Assembly: GCA_963727575.1 (NCBI GenBank)
Contig: CAVSIA010000027.1
Span: 124,001 to 188,000, forward strand
Source of the DNA: JAHQVI01 sp963727575
GTDB taxonomy: Bacteria; Pseudomonadota; Alphaproteobacteria; Rhizobiales; Rhodomicrobiaceae
Direction of reading: 5' to 3'
Length of the DNA: 64,000 bases
In this document: one piece after another, positions 55,098 to 64,000 of the stretch
Position numbering within the stretch: position 1 is the first letter of the stretch
Layout: every line of letters begins with the position of its first letter
Notes under the pieces: generated by a model
Seen by the model: the letters and a program-made list of their open reading frames with translations, nothing else
Database searches by the model: none
What the model was told of the DNA's origin: nothing
Position numbers and translations under genes: made by a program

Positions 55098-55655
55098 GTG
55101 GTCAGTCAGGCAGGTGCCGCGGTTTCGCCGCCGGATAACACACTGCTTATTGTCGACGACGACAAGCCGTTCGCAAATCGCCTCAGCCGGGCGATGGAAA
55201 TGCGCGGTTTCGACGTCCGGGTGGCCGAGTCGGTTCAGGACGGCCTCGCCATGATCCATAACCGGCCGCCGGCCTTTGCTGTCGTCGATATGCGTCTTGA
55301 GGACGGCAACGGTCTGGATGTCATCGCACTCTTGAAGTCCGTCAAACCGGAATCGCGCGTCATCGTCCTGACCGGGTACGGAAACATCGCAACGGCTGTC
55401 ACGGCCGTTAAGCTCGGCGCGGTCGATTATCTGGCAAAGCCGGCCGACGCGGACGACATCTATTCCGCGCTGATAGCGGGACCCGGCCAGAAGGCGGAGC
55501 CGCCTGAAAATCCGATGTCGGCCGACCGGGTGCGCTGGGAACACATTCAGCGGGTCTACGAGCTGTGCGACCGGAACGTTTCAGAAACGGCACGCCGGCT
55601 CAACATGCATCGCCGAACCCTTCAACGTATCCTCGCCAAACGCGCACCCAAATAG
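55098..55655 (+). CDS. regA: Redox response regulator RegA/PrrA/ActR
   Basis: The DNA-binding partner of RegB, which in relatives controls respiration, nitrogen and carbon fixation and, where present, photosynthesis. The receiver has LLIVDDDKPFANRLSRAMEMRGF, Asp64 in AVVDMRLEDGNGLDVI, and VLTGYGNIATAV. The output domain VRWEHIQRVYELCDRNVSETARRLNMHRRTLQRILAKRAPK is the near-invariant Fis-type HTH of RegA. I choose the GTG at 55098 because AGGAGA lies at the right spacing, giving 185 residues, the normal length. An ATG at 55077 is in frame. Confidence 0.96.
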   Translation: MVSQAGAAVSPPDNTLLIVDDDKPFANRLSRAMEMRGFDVRVAESVQDGLAMIHNRPPAFAVVDMRLEDGNGLDVIALLKSVKPESRVIVLTGYGNIATAVTAVKLGAVDYLAKPADADDIYSALIAGPGQKAEPPENPMSADRVRWEHIQRVYELCDRNVSETARRLNMHRRTLQRILAKRAPK

Positions 55656-55724
55656 CCTCCGTCGCCGCCTGCGGAATTTTTGAGTTGCTCGTCGGGCGGG
55701 GTCCGTTGGTCGATCGGTCTGTCG

Positions 55725-58700
55725 TTAGGTTTCGTTCGACCGTGGGCCATATCCGCCGCCTGTCGGCGTAACGACAGTGATCGCCTCTCCGGCGTCGATC
55801 ACCGTCTGATCGCAGCCTTTCAATTGCTCCACGGTGCCGTCGTTGCGCCGCACCGAATTATTGCCCAGCAAACCCGGCTCGCCGCCAGCCAGCCCGAACG
55901 GTCTGACCCGGCGATGGCCCGATAGGATCGCGCAGTCCATCCGCTCGCGAAAACGGACAGTGCGGCTGGTGCCATCGCCTGCGTGCCATCGGCCCTTGCC
56001 GCCGGAGCCCTCCCGAATATGAAAGTCCTCGAGCACGACCGGGAATCGCCATTCGAGGATCTCCGGGTCGGTCAGCCGCGAATTGGTCATATGCGTATGG
56101 ATGGCATCAATGCCGTCAAAGCCATCGCCGGCCGGCGAGCCCGAGCAGATCGTCTCGTAATACTGGTACCGGTCATTGCCGAAATTGACGTTGTTCATGG
56201 TGCCTTGCGCGGCCGATAGTGCGCCCAGCGCTCCGAACAGGCAGTTGGTGATCGCCTGGTGATGTCTCGACGTTTCCGGCGACGACTGCGGCGGGCCATT
56301 TCGGCGACAGCATCGAGCCGTCGGGAATGACGATCTGGATCGGACGCAGGCAGCCGGCATTCATCGGAATTCGGTCCTCGACCATCACCCGGAACACATA
56401 GAGCACCGCCGCCCGCGCGACCGGCTCCGGAGCATTGAAATTGTCGTCCCGCTGCGGCGAGGTGCCGGTGAAATCGACCAGCGCCTCGCGTTTCGCCTTA
56501 TCGATGGCGATCCGCACCTTGATCACGCAACCCTGATCCATGTCGTAACTGAACGTGGCCTCGTCCGGCAGGCGTTCGAGAACGCGGCGCACGCTTTCGG
56601 CGGCGTTGTCCTGGACGTGGCCCATATAGGCGCGCACGACATCCAGCCCGAATTGCCCAACCATCCGCCGCAGCTCCGCAACGCCCTTCTCGTTGGCCGC
56701 GATCTGCGCCTTCAGATCGTTGACGTTCTGGACGACATTGCGCACCGGATATTTTGCCTCGGTGAGCAGAGCGGTCAGCTCGGCTTCGCGAAACGTGCCC
56801 TCGTCGACGAGTTTGAAATTGTCGATATAGACGCCTTCCTCCTCGATCGTGCGGGCGAGGGGCGACATCGAGCCGGGCGCGATACCGCCGACATCGGCAT
56901 GATGGCCGCGCGAAGCGGCCCAAAACAGGAGCTCCGTACCCGCCTTGTCGAAAACCGGCGTGCACACCGTAATATCGGGAAGATGCGTGCCGCCATTATA
57001 GGGCGCGTTAAGGGCGAAGACGTCGCCCGGCCGGATCACCGGATTGTTGCGAATGATGCTTTCCACCGATCGGTCCATCGAACCCAGATGCACCGGCATA
57101 TGCGGCGCGTTGGCGACGAGTGCGGCGTCGTGAGCGAAGACCGCACAGGAAAAATCCAGCCGCTCCTTGATGTTGACCGAATAGGCGGTGTTCTGCAGGG
57201 TGACGCCCATCTGCTCGGCAATCGACATGAAGAGATTGTTGAAGATCTCCAGCATCACCGGATCGGCCTCGGTGCCGACGGCGACGCGCTGCGGTAGGGG
57301 CTTGTGCCGCTCGAGCTGCAGGTGATTGCGCGGGCGTCAATGTCGCGCGCCAGCCTTCCTCGATGATGACGGTTTGATGATCTTCCGCAATGAGCGCGGG
57401 CCCGTCGACGGAGTGCCCCGGTTTGATCTGGTCGCGGGTGAAGATCGCCGCTTCGCGCCATTCGCCGTCGGAGAAAAACCGAGCCGATTGATGGTGCGTC
57501 GGCATCGGCTCTCCCGCCAGCTCGGACGAGCCTTCCTCAAAAACCGCCCCGCCGCCGACCGCCTCGACGGTGACCGCCTCCACGATCAGCTCCTTGCTCC
57601 GGTCGATGAAACCGAAGCGCGCGCGATGGCCATCCTCGAACGCCTCCTGCATCGCGGAGACGCTCATCGCCATGGCGGCGGCGTGAATGTCCGTTCCGCC
57701 CGATATGTCGAAAGCCGGAATATCCAAGGTGGTGTCGGTGCCCGCATACCGGATGTGTGCGGTGACATGGGTGGTCAGCGAGGCGGATGAGACCTGCTGG
57801 CTCCTGATCTCGGCGATGGCGTCCGAACCGATCTCGGCGCTCAGCTCGGCGATCCGGCTTAGCACCGCCTTGTCGAGCGGCGCCTCGAGCGCCTTCTGCC
57901 GCACGGCGCGAATGTCGGCCAGCCCCATGCCATAGGCCGAAAGAAGCCCCGACAGCGGATGGATCAGGATGGTCTTCATCGAGAGCGCGTCGGCGACGCT
58001 GCACGCATGCTGTCCGCTGGCGCCGCCGAAGGCGTTGAGGACATATCTGGTGACGTCATAACCGCGCTGAACGGAGATCTTCTTGATGGCTTCCGCCATG
58101 TTGGCGATGGCGATTTTCAGGAAGCCGTCGGCGACCTCCTCGGCGCTTCGCCCGTCGCCGATGCCCTCGGCCAGAGCCTGGAATGTCTCACGAACCGTCT
58201 CGCTGTCGAGCGGCTGATCCTGTTGCGGCCCGAAAATGGCTGGGAAGTAGTCAGGCAGGAGCTTGCCGACCATCAGATTGGCGTCGGTCACCGTCAGCGG
58301 GCCGCCGAGGCGATAGCAGGCCGGTCCTGGCGTCGCTCCCGCCGAGCTCGGCCCGACGCGGAAGCGCGCGCCGTCGAAATGCAGGATCGATCCGCCGCCG
58401 GCCGCGACTGTATGGATCAGCATCATCGGCGACCGCATTCTCACGCCAGCGACCTCGGATTCGAGGGTTCGCTCGAAGGTGCCGTCGAAATGGGTCACGT
58501 CCGTCGACGTTCCGCCCATGTCGAAGCCGATCACCTTGTCGAAGCCAGCGGAGAGTCCGGTTCGGGCCATCGCCACCACGCCGCCTGCCGGGCCTGACAG
58601 GATCGCGTCCTTGCCCTGAAAAAGCTTCGCCGCCGTCAGGCCGCCGGAGGACATCATGAACTTGACGCGCGCGCCGGTGCGCCCGACGTCGAGTTCGTCT

Positions 58701-59383
58701 TCGACGCGCGAGACGTAGCGGCTCAGGATCGGAGACAGATAGGCGTCGACAACGGTGGTATCGCCTCGCCCTACGAGCTTGATGAGCGGGCTGACCTCAT
58801 GGCTCACGGAGACTTGAGGAAAGCCCATCGAGCGTGCGATCTCGGCGACAGCGGCTTCGTGCTGCGGGTAACGATAGGCGTGGATGAAGACGATGACGAC
58901 GGCCTTGAAGCCTTCGGCCTGTAGCGTCGAAAGCGCGGCTCGCGCCTCGTCCGGATCGACGCCGCGCTCGACGATCCCGTCCGCCAGGATGCGCTCGTCG
59001 ACCTCGATGACGCGGCTGTAAAGCTGGTCCGGCTTGACGATCCTCTTGGCGAAAATATCGGCGCGCGCCTGATAGCCGATGCGCAGCGCGTCGCGAAAGC
59101 CCTTGGTCGTGATCAGCGCGGTCGGCTCGCCTTTGCGCTCCAGCAGCGCGTTGGTGGCGACCGTCGTGCCCATGCGCACCTCGCCGATGGCGCGGGTGGG
59201 GATAGGATCGCCGGAAGCCAGGGCAAGCATCTGCCGGATGCCCTGGACGGCTGCGTCCTTATAGGCGGTAGGATTTTCGGAGAGCAGCTTGGTGGTATGA
59301 AGCGTGCCGTCCGGCTCTCGTCCGATAACGTCTGTAAAGGTGCCCCCGCGATCGACCCAGAAATCCCATTTTTGTCCTGTCAT
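55725..59383 (-). CDS. oplA: 5-Oxoprolinase, single-chain HyuA-HyuB type, two lesions
   Basis: An ATP-dependent 5-oxoproline (pyroglutamate) hydrolase of about 1219 residues, combining the hydantoinase A half and B half. The A half starts KWDFWVDRGGTFTDVIGREPDG, then RMGTTVATNALLERKGEPTALITTKGF, SGPAGGVVAMAR and GFDMGGTSTDV (the ATP-binding ASKHA fold). The B half has MLEIFNNLFMSIAEQMGVTLQNTAYS, then NAPYNGGTHLPDITVCTP and SRGHHADVGG, and ends GGGYGPRSNET. The halves lie in different frames: one extra C near 57332 explains the first break. At about 56270 a few bases seem lost between GNVE and HHQAITNCLFGAL. The uninterrupted family text on both sides supports one gene. Confidence 0.9.
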
Positions 59384-59526
59384 GCTCCATCCGGCATCTG
59401 CTAATCGGCTCTCCACTATCGCAAGCGATGCCGGTTCGGTCTATGCCGGCACGTTCGGGGGGCGCGATTTTATTCCGTCGCCCGTATACTATACCGAGCG
59501 TTGAGGACCGGGAGGAAGGACGAGAC

Positions 59527-60273
59527 ATGAGCGACGAGGTTTTGGTCACCAGGCAGGACGGCGTTCTGGAAATCCGGATGAACCGGCCGGCGAAGAAGAA
59601 TGCTTTGACCCAGGCCATGTATGGCGCGATGGCCGATGCCTTGCAGTCAGCGGAGGCGGATGACGCGATCCGCGCGGCTCTAATCACTGCCGAGGGCGAC
59701 ATGTTCACGGCTGGCAATGACCTCACGGACTTTGCCGCCGTCGCTCGGGGTGAACCAGCCGAGGCTCTTCCGGATGTCCATCGCTTCCTCGCCACGCTCG
59801 CCGCGATGGAAACGCCCCTGATTGCGGCAGTGGGCGGCAACGGCGTCGGCGTGGGCATGACGATGCTGCTTCATTGCGACATCGTGGTGATCGCCGAGGG
59901 TGCCCATCTCGTCGCGCCGTTCACAAGCCTTGGGCTGACGCCGGAGGCCGCGTCTTCGCTTCTGCTTCCCGCCCAGGTCGGGCACAAGCAGGCCTATCTG
60001 ATTTTGGCGCTGGGGCAGCCGGTGACTGGCAAACAGGCGGTAGGGATGGGCATCGCCACCGAAGCATTACCCCGCGATCAGGTTGAGACCCGGGCGCGGA
60101 AGCTGGCTCAGGAGTGCTGTGCGCGTCCGCCCGAGGCGATGCGGATCACCAAGAGATTGCTTCGGGATCGGCAGGCGATCGAGGCACGGCTGAAGGTCGA
60201 GCAGAAATATTTCGGCGAACACCTTCGCTCACCCGAAGCACGGGCGGCGTTCGAAGCCTTCTTCAAGAAGTAA
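59527..60273 (+). CDS. Enoyl-CoA hydratase/isomerase family protein
   Basis: A 248-residue crotonase-fold enzyme. The oxyanion-hole stretches are GDMFTAGNDLTDF and AVGGNGVGVGMTMLLHCDIVV. PFTSLGLTPEAASSLLLPAQVG carries one catalytic Glu position; its form is closer to the delta-isomerase branch than to classical hydratases. The start at the ATG at 59527 follows GGGAGGAAGG. It is divergent from oplA and convergent with the mipA-like gene. The exact acyl-CoA substrate is unknown. Confidence 0.9.
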   Translation: MSDEVLVTRQDGVLEIRMNRPAKKNALTQAMYGAMADALQSAEADDAIRAALITAEGDMFTAGNDLTDFAAVARGEPAEALPDVHRFLATLAAMETPLIAAVGGNGVGVGMTMLLHCDIVVIAEGAHLVAPFTSLGLTPEAASSLLLPAQVGHKQAYLILALGQPVTGKQAVGMGIATEALPRDQVETRARKLAQECCARPPEAMRITKRLLRDRQAIEARLKVEQKYFGEHLRSPEARAAFEAFFKK

Positions 60274-60292
60274 ATATTGGCTGGGCGTCGGC

Positions 60293-61144
60293 TCAGTAAC
60301 CGCCGACGCCGAACTTGTAAGACAGGCCGAAGACGCCGACGAACTGGTTTTCGTCTTCCACCACCGGGCTATCGCCTGCGTCGCCGATCAGGCGGCTGTA
60401 TTGAACGCTCGCTCTGGCGGACCACCGCTCGTCAAGATCGGCCTTGATGCCGATCTCGGCATAGACGTCCTTGAAACCCGCATCCGCATCATAGGCGGTC
60501 GCGAAGATCGGCGAGCTTAACGCCTGGGCATCGCTGATGCCGAAGAAGGTTTGCATGTAATTTTCGTCGGCATAGGTCGCGCCCACCCGGCCGGTGAGGG
60601 TTGCATGCTCGCTGATGGGGCGCTTGGCTTCGACACCAAACTGGATCTGATAGCCGTCCACATCGCCGAAATAGTGCTGGTAGGCAACGTCGAACTCCAG
60701 GAAGTCCCATCCGTAACCGACAAATCCGCCAGCGACGAACAAATCGTCGACTTTGCCGAGACCCTCGAGCAGGTCGCCATCGCTTTCCTGGCGCCCGAAC
60801 GCGTAGCCTGCCAACGGTCCCGCAAAGAACCCGTCGCGCTCGATCAGCTTAAAGCGGACATCATCCAGGGCACGGGCGTCGATCCGGCTGAAGAAGCCGG
60901 TACCGCCGCCGGAAAACTGCGGCAGGATATAAGGAAAGCCGAGGACCTCATATTTGCTGGAGCCTTCATAGGTCGGCATCACAGCGATGATCCCGCCGAC
61001 CTCGATGCCTTCAACGTTCCAGTCCGAGGCCGGTGCGGCATCGTCTTTGTAGCCGCCCGCAGGCAGATCGGCTGCCGAGGCGGCGCCGGAAACAACCGAT
61101 GCGCCCAGTGCGAGCGCTAGAAATGACGTCGAAAGCCGGCGCAT
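60293..61144 (-). CDS. MipA/OmpV family outer membrane protein
   Basis: A 283-residue beta-barrel with signal peptide MRRLSTSFLALALGASVVSGAASA. Alternating strands include GGIIAVMPTYEGSSKYEVLGFPYI, then FGRQESDGDLLEGLG and VAYQHYFGDVDGYQIQFGVEAKRPI. It ends FGLSYKFGVGGY (aromatic-rich terminus). MipA in E. coli links murein synthases; OmpV members respond to osmotic and salt changes. No partner gene is adjacent. It is intact. Confidence 0.9.
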   Translation of the reverse strand: MRRLSTSFLALALGASVVSGAASAADLPAGGYKDDAAPASDWNVEGIEVGGIIAVMPTYEGSSKYEVLGFPYILPQFSGGGTGFFSRIDARALDDVRFKLIERDGFFAGPLAGYAFGRQESDGDLLEGLGKVDDLFVAGGFVGYGWDFLEFDVAYQHYFGDVDGYQIQFGVEAKRPISEHATLTGRVGATYADENYMQTFFGISDAQALSSPIFATAYDADAGFKDVYAEIGIKADLDERWSARASVQYSRLIGDAGDSPVVEDENQFVGVFGLSYKFGVGGY

Positions 61145-61424
61145 GATTCCCCCGAATTCACCGCATTGTAACCGAATCTGAATAGCTAAATAGCGACACA
61201 GGGTAAAGAATGTTCCTATCGGTTGTCGAACTTATGGACATTATCAGTGGTAGTGATGTGCATTGGGCACACCTGACGGCGACATGTTGGCGCGATACCT
61301 GGACACCCCCAACCCTGCGGTGTAAGTACGAATAAAGTTGTGGTGTATAAGTGCCGCAACAGCATTCCCGGCGACATTTCCGTCTGATCGTCTGCATCGA
61401 GCGATCTGACGAAGGGGGACATTG

Positions 61425-62786
61425 ATGGACATTGCGCACACGCATGTGCAATCGCTCGGCGAGGCCGAAAGCGTATGGTTCAAGCTTGGCCTGCTCACCA
61501 AAGAAACCCATCCCATGCAGGTGCTTATGCGCCTGAACGACCGCTATGGCGGCTGCGTCCCCATCAATCTGAAAGACGAGCGGATCTTCTTCCTGAGCGA
61601 CGTCGAGTATTTCGAGCGGGTTCTGGTGAAGGGGGCCGATAAATACGGCAAGTATTTCGACGGTCTGCGTCCGATCTTCGGCAATTCGATGATCACCATC
61701 GATGGCGCGCTCTGGCAGAAGATCCGGATGCCGCAGCAGCCGGCCTTTACCCCGAAGATGTTCACGGAATATCTGCCCTATCTCCTATCGTCCGTGAAGG
61801 ACAAGACGCGCGACTGGGAACGCTACGCTCAAAGCGGCGAGACCATCAACATGCTCGAGGAGACCTGGGGACTGGCCGCCAGCATGATCTGCAAGGCGCT
61901 GTTCAACCGCGAGGTGCCGTTCAATCCGCAGGTCATCTTCCGCGCGGTGAAGACCTATACCGATGTCGGTCAGCACAGCTCGATCCGCATGAAGAAGCTG
62001 AATGGCGCTGCCGAAGTGTCGCAGGAAGAAGCCGCCGCCGACGCGGTGATGAAGTGGCTTTCCGTGCCGAGCATGGTTCTCGCTGCCGCTGAGCATAAGG
62101 ACGACCGAGGGACGACGCTGCTTTCGATGATGAAGGATGCGGTGAACGATGAGACCCGCCCTGAATTCACCGAGGCGCAGATTATCGACGAGATGAAGCA
62201 ATATCTGTGGGCGGGAACGGAGACCACGGCGTTAACGCTGGCTTGGTGCTTCTACCTGCTGCATCTGCATCCCGAGGTTGCCGAGCGCATCCGCCGCGAA
62301 GGCGAACAGACCTATGGCGACCGGGTGCCGACCTGGGAAGACGTCCACGGCCTCACCTATACGCGCTCCGTGATCCAGGAGACGATGCGGCTCTACCCGC
62401 CGATCTGGAGCTTCATCCGCACGGCAATCGCCGAGGACGAAATCGGCGGCCACAAGGTGCGGCCGGGCGACAAGATGGTGATGTGCGCCTACATCGTCCA
62501 TCATCACCCGAAATACTGGACCGATCCGGAGAACTTCAACCCGGACCGCTTCTCGCCGGAGAATGCGACAAAACGGGCGAAATACAGCTATCTGCCCTTC
62601 GGCGCCGGGCGCCGATCCTGCATCGGCGGCGCGCTGTCGCTGGTGGAGAACACACTCGCGCTGACGCAGCTGCTGCGGCGGTTCCGGCCTGAATATGTCG
62701 GCGAAAAACCGGCGGGTATCAGCGCAACCGTGACACTGACGCCGGAGAATGGCCAGCTGCCGTTCCGACTGCAGGCCTTATCGTAA
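61425..62786 (+). CDS. Cytochrome P450
   Basis: A 453-residue haem-thiolate monooxygenase. The I-helix oxygen motif is YLWAGTETTALTLAW, the K-helix ExxR is ETMRLYPP, and the haem loop FGAGRRSCIGGALS puts the ligand Cys near residue 398. No membrane anchor is seen, so it is soluble. The substrate and redox partners are unknown; no ferredoxin or reductase gene is adjacent. The TTG at 61422 is in frame, but the ATG at 61425 has GAAGGGGG at ideal spacing. It lies alone, convergent with the RimK fusion. Confidence 0.94.
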   Translation: MDIAHTHVQSLGEAESVWFKLGLLTKETHPMQVLMRLNDRYGGCVPINLKDERIFFLSDVEYFERVLVKGADKYGKYFDGLRPIFGNSMITIDGALWQKIRMPQQPAFTPKMFTEYLPYLLSSVKDKTRDWERYAQSGETINMLEETWGLAASMICKALFNREVPFNPQVIFRAVKTYTDVGQHSSIRMKKLNGAAEVSQEEAAADAVMKWLSVPSMVLAAAEHKDDRGTTLLSMMKDAVNDETRPEFTEAQIIDEMKQYLWAGTETTALTLAWCFYLLHLHPEVAERIRREGEQTYGDRVPTWEDVHGLTYTRSVIQETMRLYPPIWSFIRTAIAEDEIGGHKVRPGDKMVMCAYIVHHHPKYWTDPENFNPDRFSPENATKRAKYSYLPFGAGRRSCIGGALSLVENTLALTQLLRRFRPEYVGEKPAGISATVTLTPENGQLPFRLQALS

Positions 62787-62812
62787 GCGAGAAATGTCTG
62801 ACAGTGCGCTTG

Positions 62813-62837
62813 CGCGGGCCGTTTTTGCGGGCCCGCG
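62813..62837. terminator. Hairpin between the convergent P450 and RimK-fusion genes
   Basis: CGCGGGCC (62813-62820) and GGCCCGCG (62830-62837) form an 8-bp GC-rich stem around GTTTTTGCG. There is no T-tract on either side, so it is only a possible terminator, serving both convergent genes. Confidence 0.5.
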
Positions 62838-62846
62838 TAATGGCAG

Positions 62847-64000
62847 TCACGCCGCGGCGACGGCGTGCCTGCGGATCTGAGTGCGCGGCTGGCAGGTGCG
62901 CGACTCGATGAAGTCCATGAGATGACCGGCGATGTCGACCCGCGTGGTCTTTTCGATGCCCTCCAGCCCCGGCGATGAATTTACCTCCAGCAACAGCGGC
63001 CCCTTCTCCGAGCGCAGAATATCGACGCCGGCGAATTTCAGCCCCATGATCCGGGAAGCCTTGACCGCGAGCTTGCGTTCCTCGGAGGTAATCTTGACCT
63101 CGTGGGCCGAGCCGCCCTTATGCAGGTTGGCGCGGAAATCGTCTGACGGCGCCTGCCGGCGCATCGACGCGATCACCTTGCCGTCCAGGACGATGCAGCG
63201 AATGTCCTGACCGGCCGCGTCGGCGACGAATTGCTGGACGAGGAAATTCGCCTCGGCATTGCGGAACGCGTCGATCACCGACTGCGCCGATTTCTTGTTT
63301 TCCGCCAGCACGACGCCCTTGCCTTGCGAGCTGTAAAGCAGCTTGACGATCAGAGGCGGTCCGCCGACCATTTCGATCAGGTCGTCGGTATCGTGCGGCG
63401 AACTCGCGAAAGCCGTGACCGGCATCGGCAAGCGGCTCATGGCCATGAGCTGATGGGCCAGCAGCTTGTCGCGTGAATTCGAGATCGCCGTCGCCGAATT
63501 CAGGCAGAATGCGCCGGTCATCTCGAACTGCCGGACGACGGCGGTGCCATATGCGGTGATCGAGGAGCCGATCCGCGGGATCACGGCGTCGAAATAGGGC
63601 AGGGCCGCGCCGTCACAATGAACGGTGCTCGCCAGCGTATTGATGTTCATGTAGCAACGCGCCGTGCGAATCGGCTCGATGACGTGATCGCGCGATTCAG
63701 CCGCTTCGATCATCCGGCGGTTGGAATAGTTCTCCGGCTCCATCGTCAGCAGGGCAATGCGCAGAGGACGCTGGACCACCAGGTGATCCGGTTTTGCCTT
63801 GTATACGTCGAAGCTGAGATGTTGCTGTTTGTATTCGATCCAGGGCTCGACCAGCACTTCCTGCGCCTCAAGCGCCGTACGCCCGAGCAGCATGCGGTGC
63901 GCCATGGTTTCGCGATTCGAAAGCGAGATCTCGATCGTCCACTCGCGGTCACCGATGCGGACCGGCGTCTGGATGATGTAGCGCATCTCCGATTGGCCGT
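62847..64000 (-). CDS. Retropepsin-like zinc protease/RimK ATP-grasp fusion, 5' part missing
   Basis: The frame is open to the right edge, so the start lies outside. The first 60 visible residues (GQSEMRYIIQTPVRIGDREW, then NRETMAHRMLLGRTAL) match the end of the RimK/LysX-type ATP-dependent zinc protease domain (PF05618). The remaining 300 residues are a RimK ligase: NSATAISNSRDKLLAHQLM, then PPLIVKLLYSSQGKGVVLAENKKS (ATP-grasp), QDIRCIVLDGKVIASMRRQ and LLLEVNSSPGLEGIE (Mg2+ site). RimK adds glutamates to ribosomal protein S6 or related targets. A single chain that ligates and may cleave is a plausible modifier/eraser pair. Confidence 0.85.
   Translation of the reverse strand, partial: GQSEMRYIIQTPVRIGDREWTIEISLSNRETMAHRMLLGRTALEAQEVLVEPWIEYKQQHLSFDVYKAKPDHLVVQRPLRIALLTMEPENYSNRRMIEAAESRDHVIEPIRTARCYMNINTLASTVHCDGAALPYFDAVIPRIGSSITAYGTAVVRQFEMTGAFCLNSATAISNSRDKLLAHQLMAMSRLPMPVTAFASSPHDTDDLIEMVGGPPLIVKLLYSSQGKGVVLAENKKSAQSVIDAFRNAEANFLVQQFVADAAGQDIRCIVLDGKVIASMRRQAPSDDFRANLHKGGSAHEVKITSEERKLAVKASRIMGLKFAGVDILRSEKGPLLLEVNSSPGLEGIEKTTRVDIAGHLMDFIESRTCQPRTQIRRHAVAAA

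Noticed and set aside
1..64000. CRISPR arrays, rRNA genes, insertion sequences or integrated phage
   Set aside because: I found no regularly spaced direct repeats, no rRNA sequence, and no transposase, integrase or phage structural genes. The tRNA-Ser gene has no integrase or 3'-end duplication beside it.

Overview
The window is high-GC DNA from the chromosome of an alphaproteobacterium, most likely of the order Hyphomicrobiales (Rhizobiales). The evidence is gene order and family content: miaA next to serB and ilvBH; dnaB-alr-radA-cvpA-purF; metG-tatD-MBL hydrolase together with holB-tmk-dac-rlpA; a RegB/RegA redox pair beside a SCO protein; a single-chain ethylmalonyl-CoA mutase; FixL/FixJ-like regulators; and DUF1489, DUF995, DUF6456 and PAS_5 proteins. 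I see no transposase, integrase, phage module or CRISPR array. The species cannot be fixed from this sequence.

Layout. 0-7.4 kb: end of hisI, a GFA-type protein, an alpha/beta hydrolase, the acetolactate synthase genes ilvB-ilvH behind a leader hairpin, then miaA, serB and UDP-glucose dehydrogenase. 7.4-14 kb: a peptidoglycan-binding-domain protein, a membrane protein ending in a primase-type winged helix, a biotin-dependent acyl-CoA carboxylase alpha subunit, DUF1489, a secreted NTF2-like protein and pyrophosphatase. 14-23 kb: cfa, dnaB, alr, radA, cvpA, purF and a short-chain dehydrogenase, all on the plus strand. 23-30.7 kb: a minus-strand housekeeping run (rlpA, dac, tmk, holB, metG, tatD, MBL hydrolase). 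31-37 kb: a FixL/FixJ-like two-component pair facing away from a 980-residue FAD/Fe-S dehydrogenase with its own GntR regulator, then a DUF995 protein. 37.6-45.3 kb: tRNA-Ser(TGA), polA, sufE and a group of small DNA-binding or regulatory proteins. 45.5-51 kb: ethylmalonyl-CoA mutase, small membrane proteins, a YgjP-like metallopeptidase and an intracellular PHB depolymerase. 51-55.7 kb: SCO protein, ABC exporter, RegB and RegA. 55.7-64 kb: a single-chain 5-oxoprolinase, an enoyl-CoA hydratase, a MipA-type outer membrane protein, a cytochrome P450 and a protease/RimK fusion cut by the window edge.

How the genes fit together. Ethylmalonyl-CoA mutase (C2 assimilation), PHB depolymerase, the enoyl-CoA hydratase and the acyl-CoA carboxylase suggest acyl-CoA and storage-polymer turnover. 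RegBA and the FixLJ-like pair suggest control by redox state or a related signal.

Quality warning. At least fourteen genes, several of them normally essential (alr, ilvB, serB), are broken by small indels. In the ten junctions I can resolve, one extra base explains the break. Sequencing or assembly error is therefore more likely than gene decay. Coordinates for these genes are given for the whole locus across the breaks.
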